A DNA stretch of 64,000 nt from CAIZGX01 sp964430305. GTDB taxonomy: Bacteria > Bacteroidota > Bacteroidia > Flavobacteriales_D > Sanyastnellaceae. The stretch's first letter is position 1; each line of letters begins with the position of its first letter. A program made the position numbers and the translations under genes. Location of the stretch: contig CAYSEX010000001.1 in NCBI GenBank assembly GCA_964430305.1, positions 60,290 to 124,289 of the forward strand. The letters run 5' to 3'. Shown in pieces: positions 26,788 through 34,937 of the stretch. Below the pieces are notes generated by a model. It searched no databases, was not told the DNA's origin, and saw only the letters and a program-made list of their open reading frames with translations.

Positions 26788-27429
26788 CTAGACCTGGAAA
26801 ACAATATGGAAGTATTCCAGTGAATTCAATTCGAGTTTGGTTTGAAAGTGTATACGCAGGTGTTGTAAGCAACACTCCATAATAGTCTTTTTTTCAGATC
26901 CAGAGAGCTTTTGATTGAAATTGGTGTTATTCAATGTATGCGATATGAATGTTTGAAGTTCTGCGTTTAGCTTTTTGTATTCATGAAGATCTTCCCCCTG
27001 ATTTAAAACACCCAGCTCTCTCAAAAATATAAGTGTAGATTTGAGAGCAATCAGTGTGTTGTTGGGATTTAGTTTCAACTCGCTTACTGCTTCAAGGAGT
27101 AGTTGGTAAATATTACTGTTGATGTAATATTCAGGCACACACTTGTAAATGAGTTCGCAAATGAATAGCGATGTTGTTGCTCCTATGGGTGAAAGAGTGG
27201 CGCTGCTGTTTGATTGAACATTCTCTAACTTTTGTATAGTTCCAATTCCAGACTCTTTCTTTAAGCACTCAATTTTGAGTATTGAAAGGGGTACCGGAAT
27301 TGGTTGTTTTTTGTTTATTCTCAACAACACCGAAAACCTCCCATTTTCTTTTGAAAAAACATTGAGAATCTTCAGATTATCTTTGAACGGTTTCACACCT
27401 AAACAAACTGCGAAATCATTAATTAACAT
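26788..27429 (-). CDS. recO: DNA repair protein RecO (divergent)
   Basis: RecO helps RecR load RecA on single-stranded DNA during gap repair. The N-terminal beta-barrel pattern (MLINDFAVCLGVKPFKDNLKI, then FSKENGRFSVLLRI) and the helical C-terminal part (FICELIYKC) fit Bacteroidota RecO. The very end, NSLEYFHI, corresponds to the usual L-x-Y-Y segment but the protein stops early. At 213 residues it is somewhat shorter than the usual 230-250. No zinc cysteines are visible, which is normal for this group. The assignment is by pattern, not search. Confidence 0.75.
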   Translation of the reverse strand: MLINDFAVCLGVKPFKDNLKILNVFSKENGRFSVLLRINKKQPIPVPLSILKIECLKKESGIGTIQKLENVQSNSSATLSPIGATTSLFICELIYKCVPEYYINSNIYQLLLEAVSELKLNPNNTLIALKSTLIFLRELGVLNQGEDLHEYKKLNAELQTFISHTLNNTNFNQKLSGSEKKTIMECCLQHLRIHFQTKLELNSLEYFHIVFQV

Positions 27430-27461
27430 TTATTTTTTTCTAACTCAATTATTTTTTGGTT

Positions 27462-27489
27462 TTGTATCAACAGAAATGTGAAACCTTTG
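27462..27489 (+). promoter_or_regulatory. promoter of the large LamG-like secreted protein
   Basis: TTG (27462-27464) and AACCTTTG (27482-27489, one mismatch to TAnnTTTG) are separated by 17 bases. The box overlaps the GTG at 27478, so translation must start downstream, at ATG 27526. Confidence 0.5.
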
Positions 27490-27525
27490 CAAAGAAACAT
27501 CGTATTTCAATTATACCCTATTTAT

Positions 27526-30500
27526 ATGAAACTTGTAAAATATATTTTCTTTTTATCTTGCTTATTACTCTCCACCATTCAAGCAAGACCCCAATCTCCT
27601 GGTGGCGTTTCTTCCGGTCTTGCAGTTTGGTTGAAGGCAGACGCGGGAACATCTTCAGCCATTGATGGGGCTTATTTAAGTTCATGGCAAGATCAAAGCG
27701 GGAATAACAAACATGCAACTCAGGGCTCGGGACCTGCACAACCCCGTTTTAGAAAGGGAATTTTGAATGGTAACTCGGCAATAGAGACAACGTCAGGCAC
27801 CCGATTTTTCAATATAGATTTTTCTGGAATTAGCAACTCTAATTTTACAATTATTACTGTAGTTCAACGAACCAACGCCATGACTAGCCAGTATATCTGT
27901 GGAGTTCAGCAATCCTCTCCGGTTGGTATGCATTTGGGTTGGGTGAATGATAATACCTGTCGTTTTGGGCAGGGATCTTCCACTATAAACAAGGCCTCAA
28001 ACGCTTTTAGTTCTGGTAGTGAAACCCCACGTGTTCTCATTGCCGAATCAAGCAGTACTACTGGCAGAACTGTTTCAGAATATCTAAACGGCGTATTAAG
28101 CTCTTCAACTGATGCAGCGGCTACAAACTTTTCAATTTCTGCAAATACAGGAACAATTGGTAGAGGGTATACTACTACTGGTTTTTCAGGATACATTGGA
28201 GAAGTTATTGTTTATAACAGGGTGCTAACAAATATTGAAAGACAACAGGTATTAACTTATTTATCAATAAAATACGGTCATACGTTAGCAGATTCTGATC
28301 ATTTGTATTTCAGTGGATCGGGTTACGATAATGATGTTGTTGGAATTGGGGTGAGCACGAGTCAAGGATTATCTAAGATTTCATCTCGAAGTGCTAATTC
28401 TGATGGTATGATAGAGTTGTCGAGTACGAATCTTACCAACGGAACTTATGTAGTGGTTGGAAATAACAATGGATCAACTTCATTTTCAACAGCGGGCGCA
28501 GCGGGTAACTGTGGAATTACAAATTTATTGGGTAGACGTTGGAAGGCAACAGTAACGGGCAGTGTGTCAACGGTTGATTTGAAATTTGCTTTAAACGGCC
28601 TAACGTACAATGCCAATGACATATGCCTCGTGGTTGACCCTGAAGCAAACGGTTTTTCGGACGAGGCACCAATCAGTGGGGTAATAAGTAATGATAGTAT
28701 TCAATTTTCCAGTGTTCGATTAACGAATGGCGCACTTTTCACATTGGCTGAAGGAACACATAAATATTATGCAGTAACCAGTGGTTTGGCCTCTGCGGCC
28801 ATATGGTCTGTTACTCCGAATGGAACTGGTGGTGCAATTTCTTTGTCTTGTGGCAAAGCTGCTTTAGTTATTAATCCTGGTGTAAATGTAGTTGCTGATA
28901 ATAATGTTTATTGTAACGGCTTAGACATTCGTCCTGGAGCCTCTTTTGCTCAAGGAAATTTCTTACTCAGTAGTACTGGGGATGTCAATGCAGATGGCAC
29001 GCTTACGGCAACAAGCGGAGCGGCGAACTTAACATTAAATGGCAAATACGCTCAGCAGTTGCGGGGAACTCAGCAGATACAAGTTCAAGGACTTACAATT
29101 TCAAATTCTAACGGAGTATCCATTAATTCACCAGGTGTTAATGCACACAAGGTGGTTCAGATAAATAGTGGAACATTAAGCACAAATGGAAAGCTGACTC
29201 TAATTAGCAATGCAACAAGCACGGGAAGTATTGGCCCTTTAACTACAGGAGATATCACGGGCAATGTAACTATTCAAAGAAGGCACGTTGCAGCCTCAAC
29301 CGGTTGGTTGAACCTGTGTGCACCAGCACAAAATAAAACCATCAATGATTGGAATGATGATTTGGTAACCACTGGTTTTTCAGGATCGGACTATCCGGCA
29401 GTTATGTTTAATAGCGTTCAATATTATTTAGAGTGGGTTGCGGGTGGAATTAATGCCGGATTTGCTGGGGTTGGCAGTGTAAATGAATCTATTGTAGACG
29501 GACGGGGGTATTTTGTTTACGTGTCAGCGGGAACGTATAATATTGATGTAGATGGCGCCATTTTCAAAGGAAATCAAACCCTTCCTGTTTCCTATACGAA
29601 CACATCGAACCCATCTGCCGATGGAAGAAACTTGATTGCAAATCCTTACCCTTCTGCTATTAATTGGGATGCTGCCGGTTGGACCAAGACCAACATGAAC
29701 AATGCTGTGTATGTGTGGAATGCCGCCTTGGGCCAATACGCAAGTTACATTAATGGCGTAAGTACTTATGGTGGCAGCCCGATTATACCAAGTAGTCAGG
29801 CATTTTATGTCATTGCAAATGCGGCGTCTCCTCAATTAATTGCTACAGAGTCAGTAAAAACCTCAACGGAAGGCACATTTAAATCCAGTGTTGACGTAGC
29901 CCGTATTCAATTGACTAATGGGCAGGTTGAGGATGAAACAATCCTTGTTTTTGATGATCAAGATGATTCAGATTTTAATGGTCAACGCGATGCACTAAAG
30001 ATGCGCTCTCCACTGAATACCGTTCCTGTTTTAGCTACAGTTGACGCTCAAGGTAATGAATATGCTATTAATAGAATAAATACCCAAGAGAATCAAGAAA
30101 TTTATGTGATTGCCTTTGCACACGAAGGGGGTGCATATGCTTTGAATTTTGAAGGTCTAGGAACCGGTTGGGAAATGTTCGATCTAGTTACAGGAGGATC
30201 ACAGGTTATAGGAACGAAACCTATCTATGTAGATTTAACTTTAAGTAAGAATGACGAACCTCGTTTTGTTTTGCGAAGAAGCGAAGTGTTGAATGCACAA
30301 ATTGAAGAAAATGTTGTTGCAAATTATCAAGATGGAACACTGACAGTTTTTGGAAATTTTCATGATGAAGAAAAATATCATGTATCCATTTATAACGCAT
30401 CAGGTCAATTGGTTGAATCTATAACACGTGTGGCAAGTATGAATAAATTGAGCACTACTACCGCGGTTGCGAAAGGAGTTTATTTCGTGCAAATTGTTAA

Positions 30501-30540
30501 TAACAAGAATGAAATTGTAGGAACCAAATTTATCTACTAA
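27526..30540 (+). CDS. large secreted LamG-like protein with T9SS type A sorting domain
   Basis: The 1004-residue product has a signal peptide (residues about 1-20, ending TIQARPQ). A concanavalin/LamG-like region (about 25-245; SGLAVWLKADAG, SWQDQSGNNKHATQ) may bind carbohydrate or protein. Then come beta-rich Ser/Thr/Asn segments with ADSDHLYFSG and GDVNADGTLTA, and a C-terminal sorting domain of type A (about 930-1004; VSIYNASGQLVES, AKGVYFVQIVN). The latter directs export through the type IX system and is normally cleaved off. I see no enzyme motif. The start at 27526 is chosen over GTG 27478 because of the promoter. A strong terminator follows. Confidence 0.88.
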   Translation: MKLVKYIFFLSCLLLSTIQARPQSPGGVSSGLAVWLKADAGTSSAIDGAYLSSWQDQSGNNKHATQGSGPAQPRFRKGILNGNSAIETTSGTRFFNIDFSGISNSNFTIITVVQRTNAMTSQYICGVQQSSPVGMHLGWVNDNTCRFGQGSSTINKASNAFSSGSETPRVLIAESSSTTGRTVSEYLNGVLSSSTDAAATNFSISANTGTIGRGYTTTGFSGYIGEVIVYNRVLTNIERQQVLTYLSIKYGHTLADSDHLYFSGSGYDNDVVGIGVSTSQGLSKISSRSANSDGMIELSSTNLTNGTYVVVGNNNGSTSFSTAGAAGNCGITNLLGRRWKATVTGSVSTVDLKFALNGLTYNANDICLVVDPEANGFSDEAPISGVISNDSIQFSSVRLTNGALFTLAEGTHKYYAVTSGLASAAIWSVTPNGTGGAISLSCGKAALVINPGVNVVADNNVYCNGLDIRPGASFAQGNFLLSSTGDVNADGTLTATSGAANLTLNGKYAQQLRGTQQIQVQGLTISNSNGVSINSPGVNAHKVVQINSGTLSTNGKLTLISNATSTGSIGPLTTGDITGNVTIQRRHVAASTGWLNLCAPAQNKTINDWNDDLVTTGFSGSDYPAVMFNSVQYYLEWVAGGINAGFAGVGSVNESIVDGRGYFVYVSAGTYNIDVDGAIFKGNQTLPVSYTNTSNPSADGRNLIANPYPSAINWDAAGWTKTNMNNAVYVWNAALGQYASYINGVSTYGGSPIIPSSQAFYVIANAASPQLIATESVKTSTEGTFKSSVDVARIQLTNGQVEDETILVFDDQDDSDFNGQRDALKMRSPLNTVPVLATVDAQGNEYAINRINTQENQEIYVIAFAHEGGAYALNFEGLGTGWEMFDLVTGGSQVIGTKPIYVDLTLSKNDEPRFVLRRSEVLNAQIEENVVANYQDGTLTVFGNFHDEEKYHVSIYNASGQLVESITRVASMNKLSTTTAVAKGVYFVQIVNNKNEIVGTKFIY

Positions 30541-30567
30541 CGTAGTGTAAAATGTTAGGGTAGAGAG

Positions 30568-30596
30568 GGGGTCGCTCGGGAGAGGCGGCCCCTTTT
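30568..30596 (+). terminator. intrinsic terminator after the LamG-like gene
   Basis: GGGGTCGC (30568-30575) pairs with GCGGCCCC (30585-30592), including one G-T pair, and TTTT follows. The GC-rich stem is conspicuous in an AT-rich region. The gene on the other strand ends at 30600. Confidence 0.8.
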
Positions 30597-30599
30597 CAT

Positions 30600-30995
30600 T
30601 TAGAATCCCTTCGAAACGTCAATAAGGAATTTTTTTCCAATGGTTTTGCGTCCAATGAGAATTGGGTATCGCATTTCCTTCCGAATAGAAAATGAAATTT
30701 CTGAACGAATATTTTTTCCTTTAATTGAGATTAATGTGCGAACGCAAAAACGCTCTTCAGTTTGTCCGAAGGAGTTTTTAATGGTTCTTTTTTGGAACTT
30801 TTCAAATGAATACAAAAGAGTTTGTTCACCCCAGTTCAGAGTTACGCGCAGTACTTCCCGCACTCCATCATTGACGAGTTCAATTTTTTCGCAATGCACA
30901 GCTGTACGAAAAGCCCCGGTATCAATTTTTGCAGGGATATTAAAGCCGTTTAGCTCGGGTAAATCAATATGAATTTTCCGACCAATGATTTCCAT
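30600..30995 (-). CDS. retropepsin-like protease of the RimK-associated Zn_protease family
   Basis: The 131-residue protein begins MEIIGRKIHIDLPELNG and contains AKIDTGAFRTAVHC, which carries the Asp-Thr-Gly of a retropepsin fold, and later YPILIGRKTIGKKFLIDVS. This matches the family named 'ATP-dependent zinc protease' (PF05618), often found next to rimK. No rimK is present here. Despite the name, the motif suggests an aspartic-protease-like site. It overlaps the upstream YqeY-like gene by one base and is co-transcribed with it. Confidence 0.85.
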   Translation of the reverse strand: MEIIGRKIHIDLPELNGFNIPAKIDTGAFRTAVHCEKIELVNDGVREVLRVTLNWGEQTLLYSFEKFQKRTIKNSFGQTEERFCVRTLISIKGKNIRSEISFSIRKEMRYPILIGRKTIGKKFLIDVSKGF

Positions 30996-31450
30996 TAGTT
31001 TCCAGACAGCAGCGCTTTTACTATTTCAGATACAAGTTTACCGTCTGCTTTTCCTGCAAGGTGCTTTGACGCTACTCCCATTACTTTTCCTAAGTCACTT
31101 GGGCTAGATGCGCCCACTTGTGAAATGATAGATTGCACCTCTTTTTCTATCTCTTCTTTTGTTAATTGTTTTGGAAGGTAGGCGGCTATAACGTCGGCTT
31201 GTTTTTGCTCCTCTTCAAGCAAATCTGCTCTATTTTGAGTTTTGTAGATTTCTATGGACTCTTGTCTTTGCTTGAATAGTTTTGTAAGGATTTGAATAGA
31301 CTTTGTATCGTCTACAGCATTATCGCCCCCCTCTTTCGTCATTTCCAATAAGAGTTTGCTTTTAATATCTCTCAAGGCCATTAACTTGTCTTTTTGACCC
31401 GTTTTCATCGCCGATTTTATGTCTTCATTGATTTGTTCCTGAATGCTCAT
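30995..31450 (-). CDS. GatB/YqeY domain protein
   Basis: The 151-residue protein matches the YqeY family, which shares its fold with the tail of the GatB subunit of the tRNA-dependent amidotransferase. Typical segments are MSIQEQINEDIKSAMK, KLFKQRQESIEIY and ASKHLAGKADGKLVSEIVK. Its own function is not settled; a link to tRNA handling is only suggested by the domain. It heads a two-gene unit with the retropepsin-like gene. Confidence 0.92.
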   Translation of the reverse strand: MSIQEQINEDIKSAMKTGQKDKLMALRDIKSKLLLEMTKEGGDNAVDDTKSIQILTKLFKQRQESIEIYKTQNRADLLEEEQKQADVIAAYLPKQLTKEEIEKEVQSIISQVGASSPSDLGKVMGVASKHLAGKADGKLVSEIVKALLSGN

Positions 31451-31537
31451 GACTTTTTTTTTCGAAATTAAGCAGAGTCAGAGGTTTTCAATATGCTTGT
31501 GGTGATAAATTTCTTTTTTAACCAAGAATTGACTTAA

Positions 31538-31545
31538 TATCTTTG
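31538..31545 (+). promoter_or_regulatory. -7 box of the TetR gene
   Basis: TATCTTTG is a perfect TAnnTTTG box, 19 bases before the tetR-type start codon. The palindrome described next begins at the following base. Confidence 0.6.
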
Positions 31546-31563
31546 ACCGAACGAATATTCGGT
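31546..31563. promoter_or_regulatory. candidate operator of the TetR regulator
   Basis: ACCGAA (31546-31551) and TTCGGT (31558-31563) form an inverted repeat with six bases between; inside, CGAATATTCG (31552-31561) is also a perfect palindrome. It starts directly after the -7 box and ends one base before the ATG, where a bound repressor would block transcription. Confidence 0.5.
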
Positions 31564-31564
31564 T

Positions 31565-32131
31565 ATGGCAAAACAAATAAGTAGAAGGCAAAAGGTGGTA
31601 AATACCACTTTAAAATTAATTGCTGGCGGCGGTTTCCATGCGTCTCCAATGTCTGAAGTGGCTAACTTGTCTAAGGTGGCGGTTGGAACGATTTATCACC
31701 ATTTTCCAAGTAAGGAAGCGCTTTTTGATGCTGTTCATTTAGAAACATGTACGGAAATGGCAAAAATTTGCAATGAAATATATTCAAACAAGGCAATGAA
31801 GCCAGTTTCGAAATTGAGTTTGATATGGATTGAGCTATATGGTTATCTGAGCGCTGAGCCGCAGCGATTTCATGCTTTAATCCAATATAGAAACACACCT
31901 CCTAGTATGGATAATGCTGAATTTGAAGGGGCATTAACAGCTGTAAAGGAAATAGTTAAAGAGGGACAAAAACAAGGAAAATTTAGTAAAATTCACGTCA
32001 ACATTTTATTTGAAATGTGGATTTCGAGCGTAATATCTGCCGTTCGAATGAAGGTGGTTCAAAAAAGAAAAATGAGTTCGAATGAGATTAAGGAATTGGC
32101 CAATCAAGCCGTTGCACTAGTTAAAAAGTAA
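31565..32131 (+). CDS. TetR/AcrR family transcriptional regulator
   Basis: The N-terminal 60 residues form a TetR DNA-binding domain (MSEVANLSKVAVGTIYHHFPSK, the helix-turn-helix followed by the YHHF motif). The remaining 125 residues are a helical ligand-binding and dimerisation domain; the ligand is unknown. A palindrome between its promoter and ATG suggests autorepression. The lpxC/fabZ gene starts 4 bases after its stop, so repression could also affect lipid A and fatty acid genes if there is no internal promoter. Confidence 0.92.
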   Translation: MAKQISRRQKVVNTTLKLIAGGGFHASPMSEVANLSKVAVGTIYHHFPSKEALFDAVHLETCTEMAKICNEIYSNKAMKPVSKLSLIWIELYGYLSAEPQRFHALIQYRNTPPSMDNAEFEGALTAVKEIVKEGQKQGKFSKIHVNILFEMWISSVISAVRMKVVQKRKMSSNEIKELANQAVALVKK

Positions 32132-32135
32132 AAAG

Positions 32136-33560
32136 ATGGGAACGAAGCAGAAAACACTTAAGGAAAAAATAGTTTTTAAAGGCGTTGGACTTCATACTGG
32201 GGAACCTGTTGAACTGACCATTTTGCCAGCGCCAGATAATCACGGTTATAAGTTTCAGAGAATAGATTTAGATGGGCACCCCATTATTGATGCAGATTGT
32301 GATCGCGTGGTGAGTACACAAAGGGGAACAACATTGGAGCAGAATGGCGCGAAAGTATATACTACAGAACATGTTTTAGCAGCATTATATGGTTGTAAAG
32401 TGGATAATGCGTTGCTTCAGTTGACAGGTCCTGAAATGCCAATTATGGACGGAAGTTCGGGGCCTTTTGTGGCGGAAATTTTACGCGTTGGAAGACAGGA
32501 GCAAAGCGCAGATAGGAAATATATTGATCTGGACGAAAACATAACCTTTGAAGACGCTGAAAAAGGAGTTGAGTTTTTAGCTGTACCCACTGCTGGAAAG
32601 GAATATAGAATAACTGTTATGGTTGACTATAACTCTCCGGTTTTGGGCACACAACACGCTTCTATGTATCAATTAAGTGATTTTACAAAGGAGATAGCAC
32701 AATGCAGGACCTTTGTTTTTTTCAGAGAATTGGAATACTTGGCGAAGAATGGTTTAATTAAAGGTGGAAGTTTGGATAACGCAATTGTCATGGTTGACAG
32801 CGATTACTCAGAAGAGCATATTAAGAATATCATGCGTGCGCTTGGCAGAGAAAATTTGGACGTAAAGATTGAAGGCGTAGGCGTGCTGAATACCATTAAA
32901 CTTAAGTTTGAAAACGAACCTGCGCGTCACAAATTATTGGATATTGTTGGTGATTTAGCGTTAACGGGTAAGTTTTTAAGAGGACATATATTAGCTGCAA
33001 GGCCGGGTCATGCGGGAAACGTTGCTTTCGCGAAGGTTCTAAAGAAATGGGATAAAGAGAGAAATTCTATTCGCAAATTTGATTTGTCGCAAACTGTTTA
33101 TGATATCAATGACATCACCGCCATGTTGCCTCATCGATATCCATTTTTATTGGTAGATCGCATTATTTCAATGGATGAAGAGTCCATTGTTGGAGTGAAA
33201 AACGTAACCACGAACGAGCAATTTTTCCAAGGCCATTTTCCAAATAATCCGGTCATGCCAGGTGTTTTACAAATAGAGGCGATGGCTCAAGTGGGTGGAA
33301 TTTTCGCATTGAGTAAGGTTGAAGATCCGGAGTTGTACAGTACCTATTTCATGAAAATAGACGGAGTTAAGTTTAAGCAAAAAGTACTTCCTGGAGATAC
33401 GCTGGTCTTTCGACTTCAATTGGAGTCGCCCATTCGAAGAGGATTGGTTAACATGAAAGGTGTAGCTTATGTCAATGGAAAAGAGGTTATGGAGGCAACA
33501 ATGTTGGCACAGGTTGTTAAAGATAAAGTGGTAGCAAATAACGAAATTACGCAGGCATGA
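32136..33560 (+). CDS. bifunctional LpxC deacetylase/FabZ dehydratase
   Basis: The 474-residue fusion has two enzymes. Residues about 1-300 are LpxC, which deacetylates UDP-3-O-acyl-GlcNAc in the committed step of lipid A synthesis; zinc-site parts are TTEHVLAAL and RHKLLDIVGD, with the catalytic His in RPGHAGN. Residues about 325-465 are FabZ, which dehydrates 3-hydroxyacyl-ACP (LPHRYPFLLVDRI and GHFPNNPVMPGVLQIEAMAQ). The fusion is typical of Bacteroidota and balances lipid A against fatty acid synthesis. It overlaps lpxA by 4 bases. Confidence 0.97.
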   Translation: MGTKQKTLKEKIVFKGVGLHTGEPVELTILPAPDNHGYKFQRIDLDGHPIIDADCDRVVSTQRGTTLEQNGAKVYTTEHVLAALYGCKVDNALLQLTGPEMPIMDGSSGPFVAEILRVGRQEQSADRKYIDLDENITFEDAEKGVEFLAVPTAGKEYRITVMVDYNSPVLGTQHASMYQLSDFTKEIAQCRTFVFFRELEYLAKNGLIKGGSLDNAIVMVDSDYSEEHIKNIMRALGRENLDVKIEGVGVLNTIKLKFENEPARHKLLDIVGDLALTGKFLRGHILAARPGHAGNVAFAKVLKKWDKERNSIRKFDLSQTVYDINDITAMLPHRYPFLLVDRIISMDEESIVGVKNVTTNEQFFQGHFPNNPVMPGVLQIEAMAQVGGIFALSKVEDPELYSTYFMKIDGVKFKQKVLPGDTLVFRLQLESPIRRGLVNMKGVAYVNGKEVMEATMLAQVVKDKVVANNEITQA

Positions 33561-34336
33561 TAAGTCCGTTAGCACAAGTAGACCCAAGAGCTCAAATAGG
33601 AGTTAACGTAGAGATTGGTCCGTTTACAACCGTTTCTGGTAATGTAGTTATTGGCGATGGTACATGGGTGGGTCCGAATGTAACAATTATGGATGGTGCA
33701 AGAATTGGGAAGGGGTGTAGAATATTTCCCGGAGCTGTTATTTCCGCCATTCCACAAGACTTAAAATTTGACGGTGAAGAAACCACTGTAGAGGTGGGTG
33801 ATAATACTACCATTCGCGAATGCTGCACGCTGAATAGAGGAACAAAAGACCGCATGACAACTAAGGTTGGAAACAACTGCCTCTTAATGGCTTATGTGCA
33901 CTTAGCGCACGACGCTTTTGTAGGTAATAATTGCGTTATTGCGAACTCAGCGAATATTGCAGGACACGTTACAATTGGAGACTGGGTGGTTATTGAGGGA
34001 GTTGTTGCAATCCAGCAATTTATTGAAGTTGGTGATCATGCGTTTATAGCGGGCGGATCTTTGGTAAGAAAGAATGTTCCTCCCTTTATTAAGGTGGCTA
34101 GAGAGCCGCTAAGTTATATTGGTGTAAACAGCATAGGTTTGAGAAGGCGCGGTTTTACTGATGATCAGGTAAGGCGATTAGAAGACATTTACAGAATATT
34201 GTTTGTATACAATAAGAATCAGGCACAGGGTGTTAGTGAAATTGAAAAAATGGCCGATACATCAGAAAAAAAACAGGTCTTAGATTTTATTTCTCGATCT
34301 GAAAAGGGAATTGTAAAAGGTGCTCAAACTGCTTGA
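33557..34336 (+). CDS. lpxA: acyl-ACP--UDP-N-acetylglucosamine O-acyltransferase
   Basis: LpxA adds a 3-hydroxyacyl chain to UDP-GlcNAc, the first step of lipid A synthesis. The 259-residue protein has left-handed beta-helix hexapeptide repeats over about residues 1-190 and the catalytic region YVHLAHDAFVGNN, where one of the two His is the general base, followed by a helical C-terminus. It overlaps lpxC/fabZ by 4 bases (ATGA), so the two steps are translationally coupled. Confidence 0.97.
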   Translation: MISPLAQVDPRAQIGVNVEIGPFTTVSGNVVIGDGTWVGPNVTIMDGARIGKGCRIFPGAVISAIPQDLKFDGEETTVEVGDNTTIRECCTLNRGTKDRMTTKVGNNCLLMAYVHLAHDAFVGNNCVIANSANIAGHVTIGDWVVIEGVVAIQQFIEVGDHAFIAGGSLVRKNVPPFIKVAREPLSYIGVNSIGLRRRGFTDDQVRRLEDIYRILFVYNKNQAQGVSEIEKMADTSEKKQVLDFISRSEKGIVKGAQTA

Positions 34337-34340
34337 TTCA

Positions 34341-34937
34341 ATGCAAATTGAACTAGAGGACATAGGAAAAAAATTTGGAAGAGGATTCGTTTTTAGGCAT
34401 TTAAATAAACAAATTCAATCGGGTTCTCGGCTTGGAATTGTGGGTTCGAATGGTTCCGGTAAATCAACACTGCTTCAAATTATAGCCGGTCTTCAAATTG
34501 CATCAGAAGGGTTGATTCATAGGCAGGTTGAAGAAAAGCTTTTGTATAAACACATTTCATTTTGTTCACCAGCTCTTGGTCTTTATGAAGATTTTACATT
34601 AAAGGAGCATGTTCGATTTTATTCGGATCTAAAACCCTTATCCTTCACTATTGATGAGTGTATGGAGTTGATGCAGTTAGAAAATCAGAGGGATAAAAAA
34701 ATCAAACATTTTTCGAGTGGTATGAAACAGCGGGTTAAACTAGGTTTGGCCATTTATGCGAATACGGATGCTTTATTTTTAGATGAACCCTGTTCTCATC
34801 TGGATAAAAAAAGTGAGGAATGGTATTCAAATATGTTGGAAAAATGCAGTGCTTCTCGTACAATTATAGTGGCTTCAAATGACAACGATTCGGAGTTGTT
34901 ACACATGACAGAGAGGTGGAATTTTAATTTGATGTAA
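34341..34937 (+). CDS. lone ABC transporter ATP-binding protein
   Basis: The 198-residue ATPase has Walker A GSNGSGKST (about residues 35-43), the signature FSSGMKQR, Walker B ALFLDEP and a switch His replaced by Asn or Asp (SNDND). It resembles the small CcmA-type subunits. No permease gene is adjacent. The start at ATG 34341 is chosen; a GTG at 34320 would overlap lpxA by 17 bases. It lies 4 bases after lpxA and may be co-transcribed. The last 14 bases overlap the convergent DUF4301 gene. The substrate is unknown. Confidence 0.85.
   Translation: MQIELEDIGKKFGRGFVFRHLNKQIQSGSRLGIVGSNGSGKSTLLQIIAGLQIASEGLIHRQVEEKLLYKHISFCSPALGLYEDFTLKEHVRFYSDLKPLSFTIDECMELMQLENQRDKKIKHFSSGMKQRVKLGLAIYANTDALFLDEPCSHLDKKSEEWYSNMLEKCSASRTIIVASNDNDSELLHMTERWNFNLM

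Noticed and set aside
26768..26875. 36-residue N-terminal extension of holB
   Set aside because: It overlaps the recO end, and the delta' family begins at MMFAEIIGQ.
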